Part shown: positions 39,957 to 49,796 of the stretch, one piece after another
Layout of the letters: every line of letters begins with the position of its first letter
How positions within the stretch are numbered: the stretch's first letter is position 1
Assembly (NCBI GenBank): GCA_903910555.1
Contig: CAIVZZ010000013.1
Span: forward strand, 124,001-188,000
Reading direction: 5' to 3'
Source of the DNA: an uncultured Gemmatimonadota bacterium
GTDB lineage: Bacteria; Gemmatimonadota; Gemmatimonadetes; Gemmatimonadales; Gemmatimonadaceae
DNA length: 64,000 bases
The notes under the pieces: model-generated
The model's database searches: none
What the model was told of the DNA's origin: nothing
What the model saw: the letters and a program-made list of their open reading frames with translations, nothing else
Translations under genes and position numbers: made by a program

Positions 39957-40625
39957 CTACTCCTTGATCACGTAGCCCACGCCGCGCACCGTCGTGATCA
40001 GCTTCTTTCCTTTGCCGGAATCAATTTTCTTGCGCAGATGGTTGATCACGACGTCGACGATGTTCGTGCCCGGATCGAAGTGATAGCCCCATGCGTACTC
40101 GGTGATCAGCGTGCGGCTCATCACCTTCCCTTTGTGCCTGCAGAGATACTCGAGCACGAGGAACTCTTTGGGCGTAAGCTCGAACAGCACGCCGCCGCGC
40201 TTCACCTCGCGCGCGTCGAGGTCGACTTCCAAATCGGCGACCTTCAACACCGGCGTTGCAAGATTCCGCGGCCGCCGCGCGAGCGCTTCAACACGCGCGA
40301 GCAGTTCTTCAAATGCAAACGGTTTGGTGACGTAATCGTCCGCACCCGCGCGGAGCGTTTCTACTTTCGCGTCGACGGCGTCCTGCGCCGTGAGCACGAG
40401 CACCGGGCGTTCGAATCCGCGCGCACGAAGATTGCGCAGCACGTCGAGGCCGTTCCTGCCCGGCAGCCGCATGTCGAGTACGACGAGATCGTAGGGCTGG
40501 CTGCGCGCGAGCATCTCGCCTTCTTCACCGTCCGCGACGAGATCGACGTTCCAGCGCTGCTCTTCGAGGCCGCGCTTTACGAACTGCCCGACCGTTGGGT
40601 CGTCCTCGATGACGAGGACCCTCAC
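39957..40625 (-). CDS. OmpR/PhoB-family response regulator
   Basis: The 222-residue protein has an intact receiver (VIEDDP, phosphoacceptor Asp in VVLDMRLPG, Thr in LTAQD, Lys in VTKPF) and a winged-helix DNA-binding domain (LTPKEFLVLEYLCRHKGKVMSRT, then VVINHLRKKI and TVRGVGYV). It is encoded just before its likely kinase partner and overlaps the NtrC-like gene by 4 bases. OmpR-type proteins bind 11-bp direct repeats, and such repeats lie upstream of the tonB operon. Confidence 0.93.
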   Translation of the reverse strand: MRVLVIEDDPTVGQFVKRGLEEQRWNVDLVADGEEGEMLARSQPYDLVVLDMRLPGRNGLDVLRNLRARGFERPVLVLTAQDAVDAKVETLRAGADDYVTKPFAFEELLARVEALARRPRNLATPVLKVADLEVDLDAREVKRGGVLFELTPKEFLVLEYLCRHKGKVMSRTLITEYAWGYHFDPGTNIVDVVINHLRKKIDSGKGKKLITTVRGVGYVIKE

Positions 40626-41998
40626 GGCGCGCCGACGCCAGCCGGCCTCTCGAAGCCGAACTCGCGAATTTTCCGATAGAGCGTCTTCGCGGAAATGCCG
40701 AGCAGGCCGGCGGCCTTCCCCTGATGCCAGTTCGTCCGCTGCAGCACGGCGGCAATGTGCCGGCGCTCGACTTCCTGCAGCGCAAGCGGAGCATCGTCCG
40801 CAGACGACACCGATCGCACCGCAGCCGGGAGCGGCAAATCATGCGCGTGAATAATTCCGCCGCCCGCGAGCAGCACCGCGCGCTCGAGCACGTTGCGCAG
40901 TTCACGAAGATTTCCCGGCCAGGAATAATTTTGCAGCGCGTCTATCGCCTCGGAGGCGAGTGACGGACCGCGGAGTCCACCGAACTCGCGCACAAACGCC
41001 TGCGCAAGAATCGCGATGTCAACCGAGCGCTCGCGCAGCGGCGGAAGCGCGATGCTCACATGGCCGAGCGAATCAAACAGATCTGCGCGAAACGAACCGG
41101 CGCGCACGGCCGCGGGGAGCTCCACACCACCCGTCGCCACAAATCGCGCTTCTGTCTCGATCCGAACCTTTGAGCCCACCCTGCGGAACGAACCTTCCGA
41201 GAGCGTCTCCGCGAGCGCGGCCTGCGCGAGCGGCTCGAGCAGATGCACGTCGTCGAGCACGAGCGTTCCGCCGGCGGCCGACTCGACCAATCCAATCGCA
41301 GCGGTCACGCCGCCAGACGGTTCGTCGTCGACCGGCCGTTCCATGCCGAAAAGATCAACGGCCGCGTGACCGGCGCTCATCGCCGCGCAGACGGCATCGA
41401 CGATCGGGCCGTTCGAACGCGATGAATGCGCATGGATATAGCGCGCGAGCTCGCTCTTTCCCGTGCCAGGCTCACCAGTGATCAACACCGGTGCATCGCC
41501 CGGTGCCGCATGCCGCGCGAGCGCGAGCACGGCCTGCATCGGCGCGTACACGGAAGTGAAATCGCGCGCGGCATCGACACGCGAGAGGCGCGTATTCAAA
41601 CGCAGATTGTCACTCGTCAGCCTGCGCTTCTCCCACGCGCGCCGCACGAGCACGTCGATCTCGGCGAGGCGATACGGCTTTGACACGTAGTCGTACGCGC
41701 CGAGCTTCATCGCGGCGATCGCCGTGTCGATCGTGCCATTGCCGGTGATGATGATGCACTCCGGCGGCGCGGGGTTCTCGCGCACCTGCCTCAGCACTTC
41801 GAGGCCGTCGAGCTTCGGCATCACGATGTCGAGCAGCGCCACGTCAAACGGCTGCGAATGCAGCGCGTCGAGTGCGGCGCGCCCATCGAGCGTCACGGTG
41901 ACACGATGTCCGCGGCCGGCGAGGTAACTCTGGAGCAGTTCGCCGAGGTTGGCTTCATCCTCGGCGATCAGAACGCGTATCGGCTGATCGCTGTTCAT
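40622..41998 (-). CDS. NtrC-like response regulator with decayed sigma54-activation domain
   Basis: The 458-residue protein has an intact receiver (EDE, Asp57 in LLDIVMP, Lys in VSKPY), an AAA+ domain and a Fis-type helix-turn-helix (WHQGKAAGLLGISAKTLYRKIREF). Walker A GEPGTGKS is kept at residues 175-182. The GAFTGA loop, expected near 222-229, is replaced by RPVDDEPSGGVTAA. Walker B is VLDDV rather than FLDEI, and the second arginine finger (HRL) is DSL. It should bind DNA but probably cannot activate sigma54 RNA polymerase. It overlaps neighbours by 4 bases. Confidence 0.9.
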   Translation of the reverse strand: MNSDQPIRVLIAEDEANLGELLQSYLAGRGHRVTVTLDGRAALDALHSQPFDVALLDIVMPKLDGLEVLRQVRENPAPPECIIITGNGTIDTAIAAMKLGAYDYVSKPYRLAEIDVLVRRAWEKRRLTSDNLRLNTRLSRVDAARDFTSVYAPMQAVLALARHAAPGDAPVLITGEPGTGKSELARYIHAHSSRSNGPIVDAVCAAMSAGHAAVDLFGMERPVDDEPSGGVTAAIGLVESAAGGTLVLDDVHLLEPLAQAALAETLSEGSFRRVGSKVRIETEARFVATGGVELPAAVRAGSFRADLFDSLGHVSIALPPLRERSVDIAILAQAFVREFGGLRGPSLASEAIDALQNYSWPGNLRELRNVLERAVLLAGGGIIHAHDLPLPAAVRSVSSADDAPLALQEVERRHIAAVLQRTNWHQGKAAGLLGISAKTLYRKIREFGFERPAGVGAP

Positions 41999-43601
41999 CG
42001 GTGCTCCACCGTCGGCAACAGCACGCGGAACGTGCTTCCCTGCCCGAGCGCGCTGTCGACCTCGATGCGCCCGCCATGTTCCTGAATGATGCCGTAACAG
42101 ATCGACAGGCCGAGGCCGGTGCCGCGGCCCGGCGCTTTGGTCGTATAGAACGGCTCGAAGATTTTCGAAAGCTCGGAGCGCGCGATGCCGTGGCCCTGAT
42201 CGACGACCTCGGCGACAACGCCCTCCTCCGCGTTCGTGCCGCGACGCGTGCGCACGGTGATCGTCCCGCGATCGCCGACGGCATCCATCGCGTTCAGCAG
42301 CAGCGCCATGAACACCTGCACGAGCTGCTCGCCGTTGGCCTGCGGCACGCGCGCGAGGTCGGCGTCGAATTCCGGAATGACCGTGAGCTTCTTGAAACGC
42401 ACATGGTGCTTGAGCAGCAGCAGGGTGCGCTCGATGACTTCATTGAGACTCACGCGCTCCTTCAGCGCCTGCTTGGGCCGGCTGAAGTCCAGCAGACCGT
42501 CGACGATCTGCTTGCAGCGCGAGACTTCGTTGTCGATGATCTGGAGATATTCGTTCGCGTCGGCGGGGATAGCGCTGCCGGCTTTTTTCACATCTTCAAG
42601 CTTGAAGCCGAGGCTTTCGGCGCACGCGGCAATCGTCGCGAGCGGATTATTAATTTCGTGCATCACACCGGCGGCGAGCTGGCCGATCGCCGCGAGCTTC
42701 TCGGCCTGCGCGAAACGCTGCTGTGCTTCCTTCCAGTCGGTGACGTCTTCGCCGATCGTGATGACGTGCGTGACGGCCGAATCGCCGAGGCGCATCGGAA
42801 TTTTCGTGATGCGATAGGTGCGCAGCTCGCCGGTGGCGAGCGACTCCATCTGATATTCCTGAATGCGGCCCGTCGTGAAGACGTCGTCGAACTCGCGCCG
42901 CAGCATTTCGGGCGGCTGACGATGGAGGATCTCGAAGATCGTCCGGCCGATCGCTTCCTCGCGCGAGACACCCTGCATTCCGGTTTCGCGTTTGCGATTC
43001 CATGCTTGAATGCGATACTCGCGATCGATCACGTACAGTCCGAGCGGGAGCGAGTCGATGATCTTCTCGGTGAAGATCCGTTCGCGATTGATCTCCGCGG
43101 TGCGCGCTTCGACTTCAACTTCGAGCTGCCGATTTTTTCGGCGTGCGCGAGTTCGGGGCCGAGCAAGTTCGCGACCGCAGTGACGAGCAATAACTCTTCG
43201 TCATCGAGCTCGCGAATGACGTGAACCGCGAGGGCCCCCGCCTGGCCGGCACCCGAGCCGATTCCCGTGACGACGATTGAATCCTGGACCGGTTCTTCGT
43301 GCGCCAGCCGCGCGATCACCTGCGACGCGGTTATCGATTGATTTCCGGTGCCCCATGAACGAACGAGTCCGTCTTTGGAGTGCAGCCAGATCGCGCATTC
43401 GGCCGCGTCAAGCGTGATGCGGAGCGACTCGAGCGACCGCGCGACACTCTCCTCGAGCGGTTGGCTCGATGCGAGTTCGGCGATGATCGACGCGAGCGCG
43501 GCCAGCCCCCGCGAAGGCGGAGACGGCGGTGAACCAGCAGGTGACGAAGCGAGAGAGGAACTCACAGCCCAGAAGGTACGTGTAGGACGTTCGGCGGACA
43601 A
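41995..43601 (-). CDS. GAF/PAS sensor histidine kinase, reading frame broken at a run of six A
   Basis: Two frames make one protein. Frame 1 (43601 to about 43138) encodes a GAF-like domain (LEESVARSLESLRITLDAAECAIW to LLVTAVANLLGPELAHAEK). Frame 2 (to stop 41995) encodes a coiled linker, PAS (VIDREYRIQAWNRK ... VSREEAIGRT), HisKA with MHEINNPLA, and HATPase with GLGLSICYGIIQEHGG. A -1 shift, or one extra A in the AAAAAA run (43133-43138, T on plus), restores EVEVEARTAEINRERIFTEK. It may be a true frameshift, programmed or transcriptional slippage, or an assembly error. The start is TTG 43601 or GTG 43565. Confidence 0.82.
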
Positions 43602-43682
43602 GATGACCGAACGCGGAAGATTTTCGATGGTGGATGGCAGAGGTCAGACAGTAGCCGCTTTTGCGACCGACAGGTTGGGCTG

Positions 43683-45761
43683 TCAGCCCGCTGACGGTGT
43701 CGCGAAAACCATCGGGCTGCCTATCGTGCCACTGGAGATTTCGCCGTTCACGGTCGCGGTGATCGACGTTCCCTCAATAAGAACGTCAACAGTTTTTCCG
43801 CGCACGCGAACTCCGGTGATCTCGGCATACTCGAGCCCAAACGGAAGCGGGTCGATTGTCATAGCCGCGTCATTCGCGTCGATCCCGATGACGTGACGAA
43901 TGATGAGGTCGTTGATCCACGCGTGCTGCACATCGTCGGCACCGCGATACACAGATGCGTGACCGGTGAGCGGATTGTAGTGCTCATGCGAGTTCACACG
44001 GTGCAGTTCGCCATCGTGGAACATCATGCGAATGAATCGGCGCAGCATCACCGCCGCCGGCTCGCGAAGCTGCGGGGCGTGCGTGCGCGCCATATGCGCG
44101 AGTGCATCGAGAACTTCCGCGGCGGCCTCCGGTCGCGTGCGGCCATTCCACGGCTCTGCGGCGCGGCGCGATTTCCAGTCACCTTCGGCACTGAAGCGCG
44201 GATCATCCACGGAGAGCGACGGAACTGGAAATGCCGTGAAGAAGCTCGCGGGATCGAGCAGGTGCTTTTCAAGTCCGGCAACGTGCGCGTCTGTCACGAT
44301 GTCGGTCGCGTATGGCATGAAGCAGCGCGCGTGCTTCACATTGGTCTGCGTGAGCTTCTTCGCTTCAACATCGGTGAAGAGCGCGGCGGATTTATTCCAC
44401 ATCTTCTCGCGCATGACTTTGCGCGTCTTGTCCGCCATCGTTTGCCAGCGCGCTCCGTCCGCCTCGGAACCGCTCACGATTGGCGCCGCGCGCTCAAGCC
44501 AGCGGAAGAGCGAGTACGCGTACACCGTGGGCTCGATCCCTTTGATGCGCGTCGAACGCGCGTTTGGCGCACGCAGTTCCAACGACGGATTGTCGCGCGC
44601 GAGATCGTACAAGCCACTTCCCTCGCGATCGCGCTCGGCTGCGAGCCATTCTGCGGCGGCGACGACCAGCGGATACACGTCACGCACGAACTGCGCATCC
44701 GGCCAGACTTCGTCGAGCGCGCGCAGCGCGGTGCCCCAGTCGGCGGCCGACGGCTTTCGCAGGAACTCTTTCACCGTTTCACGAGCGCGCACCTCGTCGC
44801 CACTCCAGCGCAGTTCGCGAGCCGCGCTCCCGGCGTTCGACGCGTTCACCGCCGGCCCGTTGGCATTCACACGCAGCACATACCAGCGATACCAGTACAT
44901 CGACTCGATGTATGGATCGGAGCATCGGAACCGCGGCAGTGCCGCGAAGTAATCCGCCCAGCGCTTGCGGCTCGTTCCGCCGAACGTTCCCTGACGCGTC
45001 GTTTGCGCGGCAGGTTCTGGTGGCCGCGCGCTTTCGTCTTCGGGAACCACGCGCATCGCAAAAGTCGCGGACGCGCCGGCGTATTCCACTTCGAGCGTGC
45101 GATGCACGGCCGCGAAAAAGGTGCCGCCGTCGGGCGTGTCGGCATCGTCGCGCACAACGCGCGGCAGCGCGGCAGCGCGCCACTGCTCGACGAACGGGGT
45201 GAGCCGCCACGCAGGCTCGGGCACTTTCCCTTCACTGCGCATCGCGCTCCACGATACCGCGCCGCCAACGCACGCGAGCTCGGCGCGCGCGCGCAGCGGC
45301 GACTTGTCATCTTCGTCGAGCTTCGCGGCGACGACAAACTGAAGTGCGCCGGTCCATTTGGCCGATCCGCGCTCGACGCGCGAGGCGCGCTGCGCCGTCC
45401 ACGCCACCAGGTGAATACGCTCGGGCCGGTACGCAGCGAACCGCCACTCGGAAACAAAAATTCCGCCGGGATGTACGGTGCGAACTTCGGTTGCCGTGAT
45501 CCCCTGGCCGAGGCGGTACTGCAGGGTCAGCTCGGAGGGTGTCCACCGGCGCGCAGTGACGCGAACAGCGATCTCGCGGCCGTCATCGTCGAGCGCGGTG
45601 ATCGTGAACAGCGGCGCAACGCTGCGCCGCAGGACCGTCGCGCTATCCCAGAAACCCGGGACATCGAGCCAGCGCGGGAACGCGGGCGCGAACAACGTCC
45701 CGTCGCCCGCGCCCAACTGCCATTTGTCGTCGCGGGCGAGCTGCTCGACCGGATCGATCAA
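43683..45761 (-). CDS. Glycoside hydrolase-like protein, (alpha/alpha)6 barrel (GH63/MGH1-like)
   Basis: The 692-residue protein is cytoplasmic (no signal peptide). An N-terminal beta-rich region is followed by a helical barrel. Late blocks [20 protein letters not shown], then [31 protein letters not shown], resemble glucosidases and trehalase-like or mannosylglycerate hydrolases of clan GH-G. An acid/base pair cannot be assigned with certainty. Its start overlaps the peroxiredoxin stop by 4 bases. It is 692 residues, in the usual range. The substrate is unknown. Confidence 0.65.
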   Translation of the reverse strand: MIDPVEQLARDDKWQLGAGDGTLFAPAFPRWLDVPGFWDSATVLRRSVAPLFTITALDDDGREIAVRVTARRWTPSELTLQYRLGQGITATEVRTVHPGGIFVSEWRFAAYRPERIHLVAWTAQRASRVERGSAKWTGALQFVVAAKLDEDDKSPLRARAELACVGGAVSWSAMRSEGKVPEPAWRLTPFVEQWRAAALPRVVRDDADTPDGGTFFAAVHRTLEVEYAGASATFAMRVVPEDESARPPEPAAQTTRQGTFGGTSRKRWADYFAALPRFRCSDPYIESMYWYRWYVLRVNANGPAVNASNAGSAARELRWSGDEVRARETVKEFLRKPSAADWGTALRALDEVWPDAQFVRDVYPLVVAAAEWLAAERDREGSGLYDLARDNPSLELRAPNARSTRIKGIEPTVYAYSLFRWLERAAPIVSGSEADGARWQTMADKTRKVMREKMWNKSAALFTDVEAKKLTQTNVKHARCFMPYATDIVTDAHVAGLEKHLLDPASFFTAFPVPSLSVDDPRFSAEGDWKSRRAAEPWNGRTRPEAAAEVLDALAHMARTHAPQLREPAAVMLRRFIRMMFHDGELHRVNSHEHYNPLTGHASVYRGADDVQHAWINDLIIRHVIGIDANDAAMTIDPLPFGLEYAEITGVRVRGKTVDVLIEGTSITATVNGEISSGTIGSPMVFATPSAG

Positions 45762-46228
45762 GCGGGCAGCTTTTCGATCTCGGCGATGATCTCGGAGTTC
45801 TCGCGCTTCTCGAGATTCACCTTCTCGACATGCTCCCAGCGAATGATCCCCTGCTTGTCGATCAGAAAGTACGCGCGGTTCGAAAAGAATTTTTCATCGT
45901 TCAGCACACCGTACGCGCGTGAGGTATCGCGACGGAAGTCGCTCGCCATGTCCGGTCCGATGCTGAGTTTCTCCTTGAACGCCTTGAGGCTCGGCACCGC
46001 ATCGACGCTGATCGGAATGACAACGACGCCTTTCGATTCGAACGAGGTGTAGTCCTCGGTGAAACTGCAGAGTTCAGCGGTGCAGGTACTCGTGAACGCG
46101 AGCGGAAAGAACGCGAGCAGCACGTTCTTGTTGCCGCGGAAGCTCGAGAGTGTGACCGGCTGGCCGGTGGTGGTGACGAGGGTGAAGTCGGGTGCGGTCT
46201 CGCCGATTGCGGGGATACGTGAAGGCAT
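45758..46228 (-). CDS. Peroxiredoxin (AhpC/TSA, BCP-like)
   Basis: The 156-residue thioredoxin-fold peroxidase has the active site [13 protein letters not shown]: peroxidatic Cys49 and a nearby Cys54 (C-x4-C), as in BCP/PrxQ types. Arg in [13 protein letters not shown] is the usual active-site arginine region. It reduces hydrogen peroxide and organic peroxides with thiol donors, and no signal peptide is present. It follows ccmH by 6 bases, so it is in the ccm operon. Confidence 0.9.
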   Translation of the reverse strand: MPSRIPAIGETAPDFTLVTTTGQPVTLSSFRGNKNVLLAFFPLAFTSTCTAELCSFTEDYTSFESKGVVVIPISVDAVPSLKAFKEKLSIGPDMASDFRRDTSRAYGVLNDEKFFSNRAYFLIDKQGIIRWEHVEKVNLEKRENSEIIAEIEKLPA

Positions 46229-46234
46229 GGAGAG

Positions 46235-46624
46235 TCAGGTCGAGGTTGGCGTTTGAGTCCACTTTCGTACGGCCAGAACAATTACACCGAGTCCAGCGGC
46301 AATCAGTATCACCGGCAAGGCGTACACCAAAAGATTGAATCCGTGCGCTTTCGGCTCGAGCAGAATCCACTCGCCGTACTTGGAAATAAAATATGCTTTC
46401 ACTTCTTCGGGCGTCTTCCCCGCCCTGAGCTGATCCTTTACCACGGCACGCATCTGCTGCGAAAGTTCGGACGGCGAATCCTGAATGGAGAGACCCTGAC
46501 AGACCGGGCAGCGCAGCTGCGACGCAACTTCGGCCGTGCGCGCCTCGAGAATTGAATCAGCAGGCATCATCTGCTGCGCGGAGGCAACTCCCGCGAATAG
46601 CAGCGCGACAAGAACGCGGATCAC
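46235..46624 (-). CDS. ccmH: Cytochrome c-type biogenesis protein CcmH
   Basis: The 129-residue protein has a signal peptide (MIRVLVALLFAGVASAQ), the thiol motif LRCPVCQGLSI that reduces the apocytochrome CXXCH cysteines, and one C-terminal membrane helix (LLVYALPVILIAAGLGVIVLAV). This is the short CcmH without a TPR (CcmI) domain. It overlaps ccmG by 4 bases. Confidence 0.93.
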   Translation of the reverse strand: MIRVLVALLFAGVASAQQMMPADSILEARTAEVASQLRCPVCQGLSIQDSPSELSQQMRAVVKDQLRAGKTPEEVKAYFISKYGEWILLEPKAHGFNLLVYALPVILIAAGLGVIVLAVRKWTQTPTST

Positions 46625-47184
46625 TTTGCAGCGACCGCCATGAGCGAATCAACCAGATAGCGAATGATTCGCTCGTTCACCGGGCCGGTGGCTTTGTACG
46701 CGATTCGCCCGTTCGCATCGAGAAAATATGTCTCCGGCACGCCGTAGAGGCCGTAATCGATTGCCGTGCGCGCACCGGGATCGGTGACCGACGGATAACT
46801 CTGTCCGCCCATCTGCTCGATCCACTTCGTGCCGTTGGCCGGCTCGTCGTTGTAGAGCACGCCAACGAAGTGCACCGGCTTGCCCACATAGTCCAGCGCT
46901 GTCTGGGATAAAATCTGATGCTCATCCCGACACGAAAGGCACCACGAAGCCCAGAAGTTCAGCACCACCACCTGCCCTTTCAAATCGGCGAGCTTGACGG
47001 TGTCGCCGGGCGCGCGCGCGAGCGGCGCCTGACCGGGCGCGAACACCGTGAGCGCGAACGGCGACGCGTCGTGTCCCGGCAGCGGCGACGGAATTTCTTT
47101 TGGATCGCGCGTGAGGCCGTAGCCGAAGAGAATGATGAGCGGCACTACGCATAGCGCCGCAATCCCCGCGCGTTTCCAGTTCAT
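46621..47184 (-). CDS. ccmG: Thiol:disulfide interchange protein CcmG/DsbE
   Basis: The 187-residue thioredoxin-fold protein has an N-terminal anchor (IAALCVVPLIILFGYGL) and the active site WASWCLSCRDEH. The cis-proline segment GVPETYF follows. It keeps CcmH or apocytochrome cysteines reduced in the periplasm. The ATG at 47184 overlaps the ccmF stop by 4 bases, which decides against the longer frame starting 90 bases upstream. Confidence 0.93.
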   Translation of the reverse strand: MNWKRAGIAALCVVPLIILFGYGLTRDPKEIPSPLPGHDASPFALTVFAPGQAPLARAPGDTVKLADLKGQVVVLNFWASWCLSCRDEHQILSQTALDYVGKPVHFVGVLYNDEPANGTKWIEQMGGQSYPSVTDPGARTAIDYGLYGVPETYFLDANGRIAYKATGPVNERIIRYLVDSLMAVAAK

Positions 47185-49151
47185 GCTTCGCTCCGCCTCC
47201 CGGTCAGCACGCCGGCCGGGAAGATCGCGATCAGTGCGCCGAACACCACGACGCCGCCACCGAACCAAATCCACGGCACGAGCGGCTCATAGATAATTCG
47301 AATCGTCGCGTTGGAGCCATCAGGACGAAACGCCTGAAGGTTCACGTACAAGTCGCCGAGGAATCCGCTGCGCACCGCCGGAGTAGGAACCGGCGACTGC
47401 GACATCGGATAGAAATTCATCCGCGGCTCCATCGTGCCGTTCACCGCCGCGCCGTTCATCACCTCGAGCGTCGCGCCGACAACAGAACGCTGCGGTTCTT
47501 CCCGCCCCCACATGCTCTTCAGGCGAAGCGTGTGCCCCGCGAGTGAGATCGTCTCGCCCGGCTTAATCGTGGCTTCGTGCTCCGTCCTAAACGTCGACGA
47601 GGCGGCGATGCCGAGCGCGACGAGAATAATGCCAAGGTGCGCGGTGTAGCCGCCGTAACGATGGCGATTGCCGCCGATGAGCCGGAACAGCGCCGTGCCC
47701 CATCCCTCGCCGTGCGCGGTGTGCCGCGCGCGCATACCGATCCAATACTCGCGAAGGTTTGCGAACGCCGCGTATCCGGCAAAGGTGAACGCGAGCAGTG
47801 CGTACACATTCCGCGCGCCGGCCAGCAGTCCGCCGACAAGAAAGAGTGACGCACCGATCCCCGGCGGCAGGAGCTTTGCCTTCACTTCTTCTTTCGACGC
47901 AGCCTTCCACGGCAACGCCGGCCCGACGCCCATCAAAAAGAGGAGCGTCACGATAATCGGCAGCGACATCCTATTGAAGAACGGCTCGCCTACGCTGACC
48001 TTCACTCCCTTGATCGCTTCCGCGGCGAGCGGGAAAAGCGTGCCGGTCAGAACCGTAAACATGAACGCGGTGAGAAACAGGTTGTTCAACAGGAACACCG
48101 TTTCTCGCGACATCGGCGAATCGAACCGTCCGACGCTGCGCAGCCGCTCCGAGTTGCCCGCCACGAGCGCCAGCGACGCGAGCATCACAACGGCAATGAA
48201 CGCGAGGAAGTAGTAGCCGATCGTTCCGGTGGTGAACGCGTGCACGGACGAAACAATTCCCGAGCGCGTAAGAAACGTTCCGAGAATCGTGAGCAGGAAC
48301 GTTCCAACCACGAGGTTGAGATTCCAGAGGCGCAGCATCCCGCGGCGTTCCTGGACCATGGCCGAGTGCAGAAACGCGGTCGCCGTAAGCCATGGAATGA
48401 ACGACGCGTTCTCTACCGGATCCCATGCCCAGTAGCCGCCCCAACCGAGCACTTCGTACGACCACCACATTCCGGCGATGATCGCGGCGGAAAGGAGCGC
48501 CCATGCTGACAGCGTCCAGCGGCGGGTGATGCGCATCCAGTCGTCGTTCTCCACTTCGCCGGAAAGCATCGCGCCAACGGCAAACGAGAACGGCACCGAC
48601 ATCCCGACGTAGCCCAGATAGAGCAGCGGCGGATGGATCGCCATCAGGATGTGATTCTGCAGCAGCGGGTTCGGGCCGGGCCCGTCAGGCTGAACATTCT
48701 TAACAACGCCGAACGGATCAGCGGGGCCGATGAGCAGAATCGCAAAGAAGAACGAGACGAACAGCAGCGTCGCCGCGGCGTACGGCACGAGGTTTCCGGG
48801 ACGGCGGCTGTTCACCCACACCACCACCGCCGCGTACATCGAGAGCACCCACGCCCAAAACAGGATCGATCCCTCGAGCGCGCCCCAGAGCGAAATCACC
48901 GTATAAAAGAGCGGCGTCTCGCGGCTGCCGACCTGCGCGACGTACGACACGGAGAAATCGTGCGTAACGAGCGCATACACCATCGAGAGTGCTGCGACGG
49001 TGATCAACAGAAAGTTCGTGTAGACCGCCGCGAACGCGTACGGAATCAGATCGCGGCGCCCGCGGCGCACGGCGACCGGAACCGCGATCATTCCAAACAG
49101 CACCACCGCCATCGAGACGAGGATCGAGTCATGCGCCAGCAGTCCGGTCAC
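47181..49151 (-). CDS. ccmF: Heme lyase CcmF/NrfE family protein
   Basis: The 656-residue membrane protein has about 15 helices and the WWD tryptophan-rich motif WGGYWAWDPVENASFIPWL, with conserved histidines nearby (HPPLLYLGYVG). It attaches heme to apocytochromes together with CcmH. It overlaps ccmE and ccmG by 4 bases each. Length fits CcmF. Confidence 0.95.
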   Translation of the reverse strand: MTGLLAHDSILVSMAVVLFGMIAVPVAVRRGRRDLIPYAFAAVYTNFLLITVAALSMVYALVTHDFSVSYVAQVGSRETPLFYTVISLWGALEGSILFWAWVLSMYAAVVVWVNSRRPGNLVPYAAATLLFVSFFFAILLIGPADPFGVVKNVQPDGPGPNPLLQNHILMAIHPPLLYLGYVGMSVPFSFAVGAMLSGEVENDDWMRITRRWTLSAWALLSAAIIAGMWWSYEVLGWGGYWAWDPVENASFIPWLTATAFLHSAMVQERRGMLRLWNLNLVVGTFLLTILGTFLTRSGIVSSVHAFTTGTIGYYFLAFIAVVMLASLALVAGNSERLRSVGRFDSPMSRETVFLLNNLFLTAFMFTVLTGTLFPLAAEAIKGVKVSVGEPFFNRMSLPIIVTLLFLMGVGPALPWKAASKEEVKAKLLPPGIGASLFLVGGLLAGARNVYALLAFTFAGYAAFANLREYWIGMRARHTAHGEGWGTALFRLIGGNRHRYGGYTAHLGIILVALGIAASSTFRTEHEATIKPGETISLAGHTLRLKSMWGREEPQRSVVGATLEVMNGAAVNGTMEPRMNFYPMSQSPVPTPAVRSGFLGDLYVNLQAFRPDGSNATIRIIYEPLVPWIWFGGGVVVFGALIAIFPAGVLTGRRSEA

Positions 49152-49630
49152 GCGCCCGATCCTTTGATCAGCGTCTTGTACATCTCTTGCGGCTTCTCGC
49201 CTGCTTTCGGCGGACGGTATTCGTTTGAGTGCTTGATCATCAGTCCGGTCGAGTTGAACACATGATCGCGGCCGAAACGGCCTTCGACCACCACGCCCTG
49301 TCCGTCGCGGAACATCTGCGGCGGTGCGCCTGAACTTTGCACGGCGATGTCGCTCTGGCCGTCGGTGACGTCAAAGGTGAGGCGCAGTGTTTTGTCGTCC
49401 CACTTCACGGTGCCGGGCTTCACCTGGCCGCCGAGGCGAACGGGCACATCGTAGCCGCTGGTGCCCTTGGCGAGCAGTTCCTGCGGCGTGAGAAAGAAGA
49501 CGACGTTTTTGTCGAGGCCACCGTAGAGCAGCCAGCCGAAGACGCCGACGACGACCACCACCGCTGCAATCGCGATTGGCCGCCGCTTGGTTGCCTTCGC
49601 TGGCGTCACAGCACTTTCATCAATATTCAC
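49148..49630 (-). CDS. ccmE: Cytochrome c maturation protein CcmE, heme chaperone
   Basis: The 160-residue protein has an N-terminal membrane anchor (IAIAAVVVVVGVFGWLLYGGL) and an OB-fold domain. The heme-binding histidine lies in MIKHSNEYRPP near the C-terminus, matching KHDExYxPP of relatives. The start GTG at 49630 has GGAGGG 9 bases upstream and overlaps the ccmD stop (GTGA). It receives heme from CcmC. Confidence 0.92.
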   Translation of the reverse strand: MNIDESAVTPAKATKRRPIAIAAVVVVVGVFGWLLYGGLDKNVVFFLTPQELLAKGTSGYDVPVRLGGQVKPGTVKWDDKTLRLTFDVTDGQSDIAVQSSGAPPQMFRDGQGVVVEGRFGRDHVFNSTGLMIKHSNEYRPPKAGEKPQEMYKTLIKGSGA

Positions 49631-49794
49631 TTGGACGTTCCCTCCGATTTCGCAGCGGCGCTGACAGCCTGATCGTACTGCGCGCGCGCCTGGCGTACCG
49701 CGCGATGCACGAACAGCCAGTATCCGCCGAGCGTCACCCACGCGATCACATACGCCGCGATGACAAAGTTCCAGTTATTCGCCGTCGGTGGCAT
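49627..49794 (-). CDS. ccmD: CcmD-like small membrane protein
   Basis: A 55-residue protein with one membrane helix (FVIAAYVIAWVTLGGYWLFVHRAVRQ) followed by a basic, charged tail, the size and layout of CcmD, which releases holo-CcmE. It lies between ccmC and ccmE: its start is 2 bases after the ccmC stop and its stop overlaps the ccmE start. Sequence conservation of CcmD is low, so the call rests on size, helix and position. Confidence 0.82.
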   Translation of the reverse strand: MPPTANNWNFVIAAYVIAWVTLGGYWLFVHRAVRQARAQYDQAVSAAAKSEGTSK

Positions 49795-49796
49795 AG

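Noticed and set aside
43893-46052. A long plus-strand open frame (719 codons) against the glycoside hydrolase and peroxiredoxin
   Set aside because: It runs antisense to two genes with clear family motifs, and its product is Arg/His-rich without a domain.
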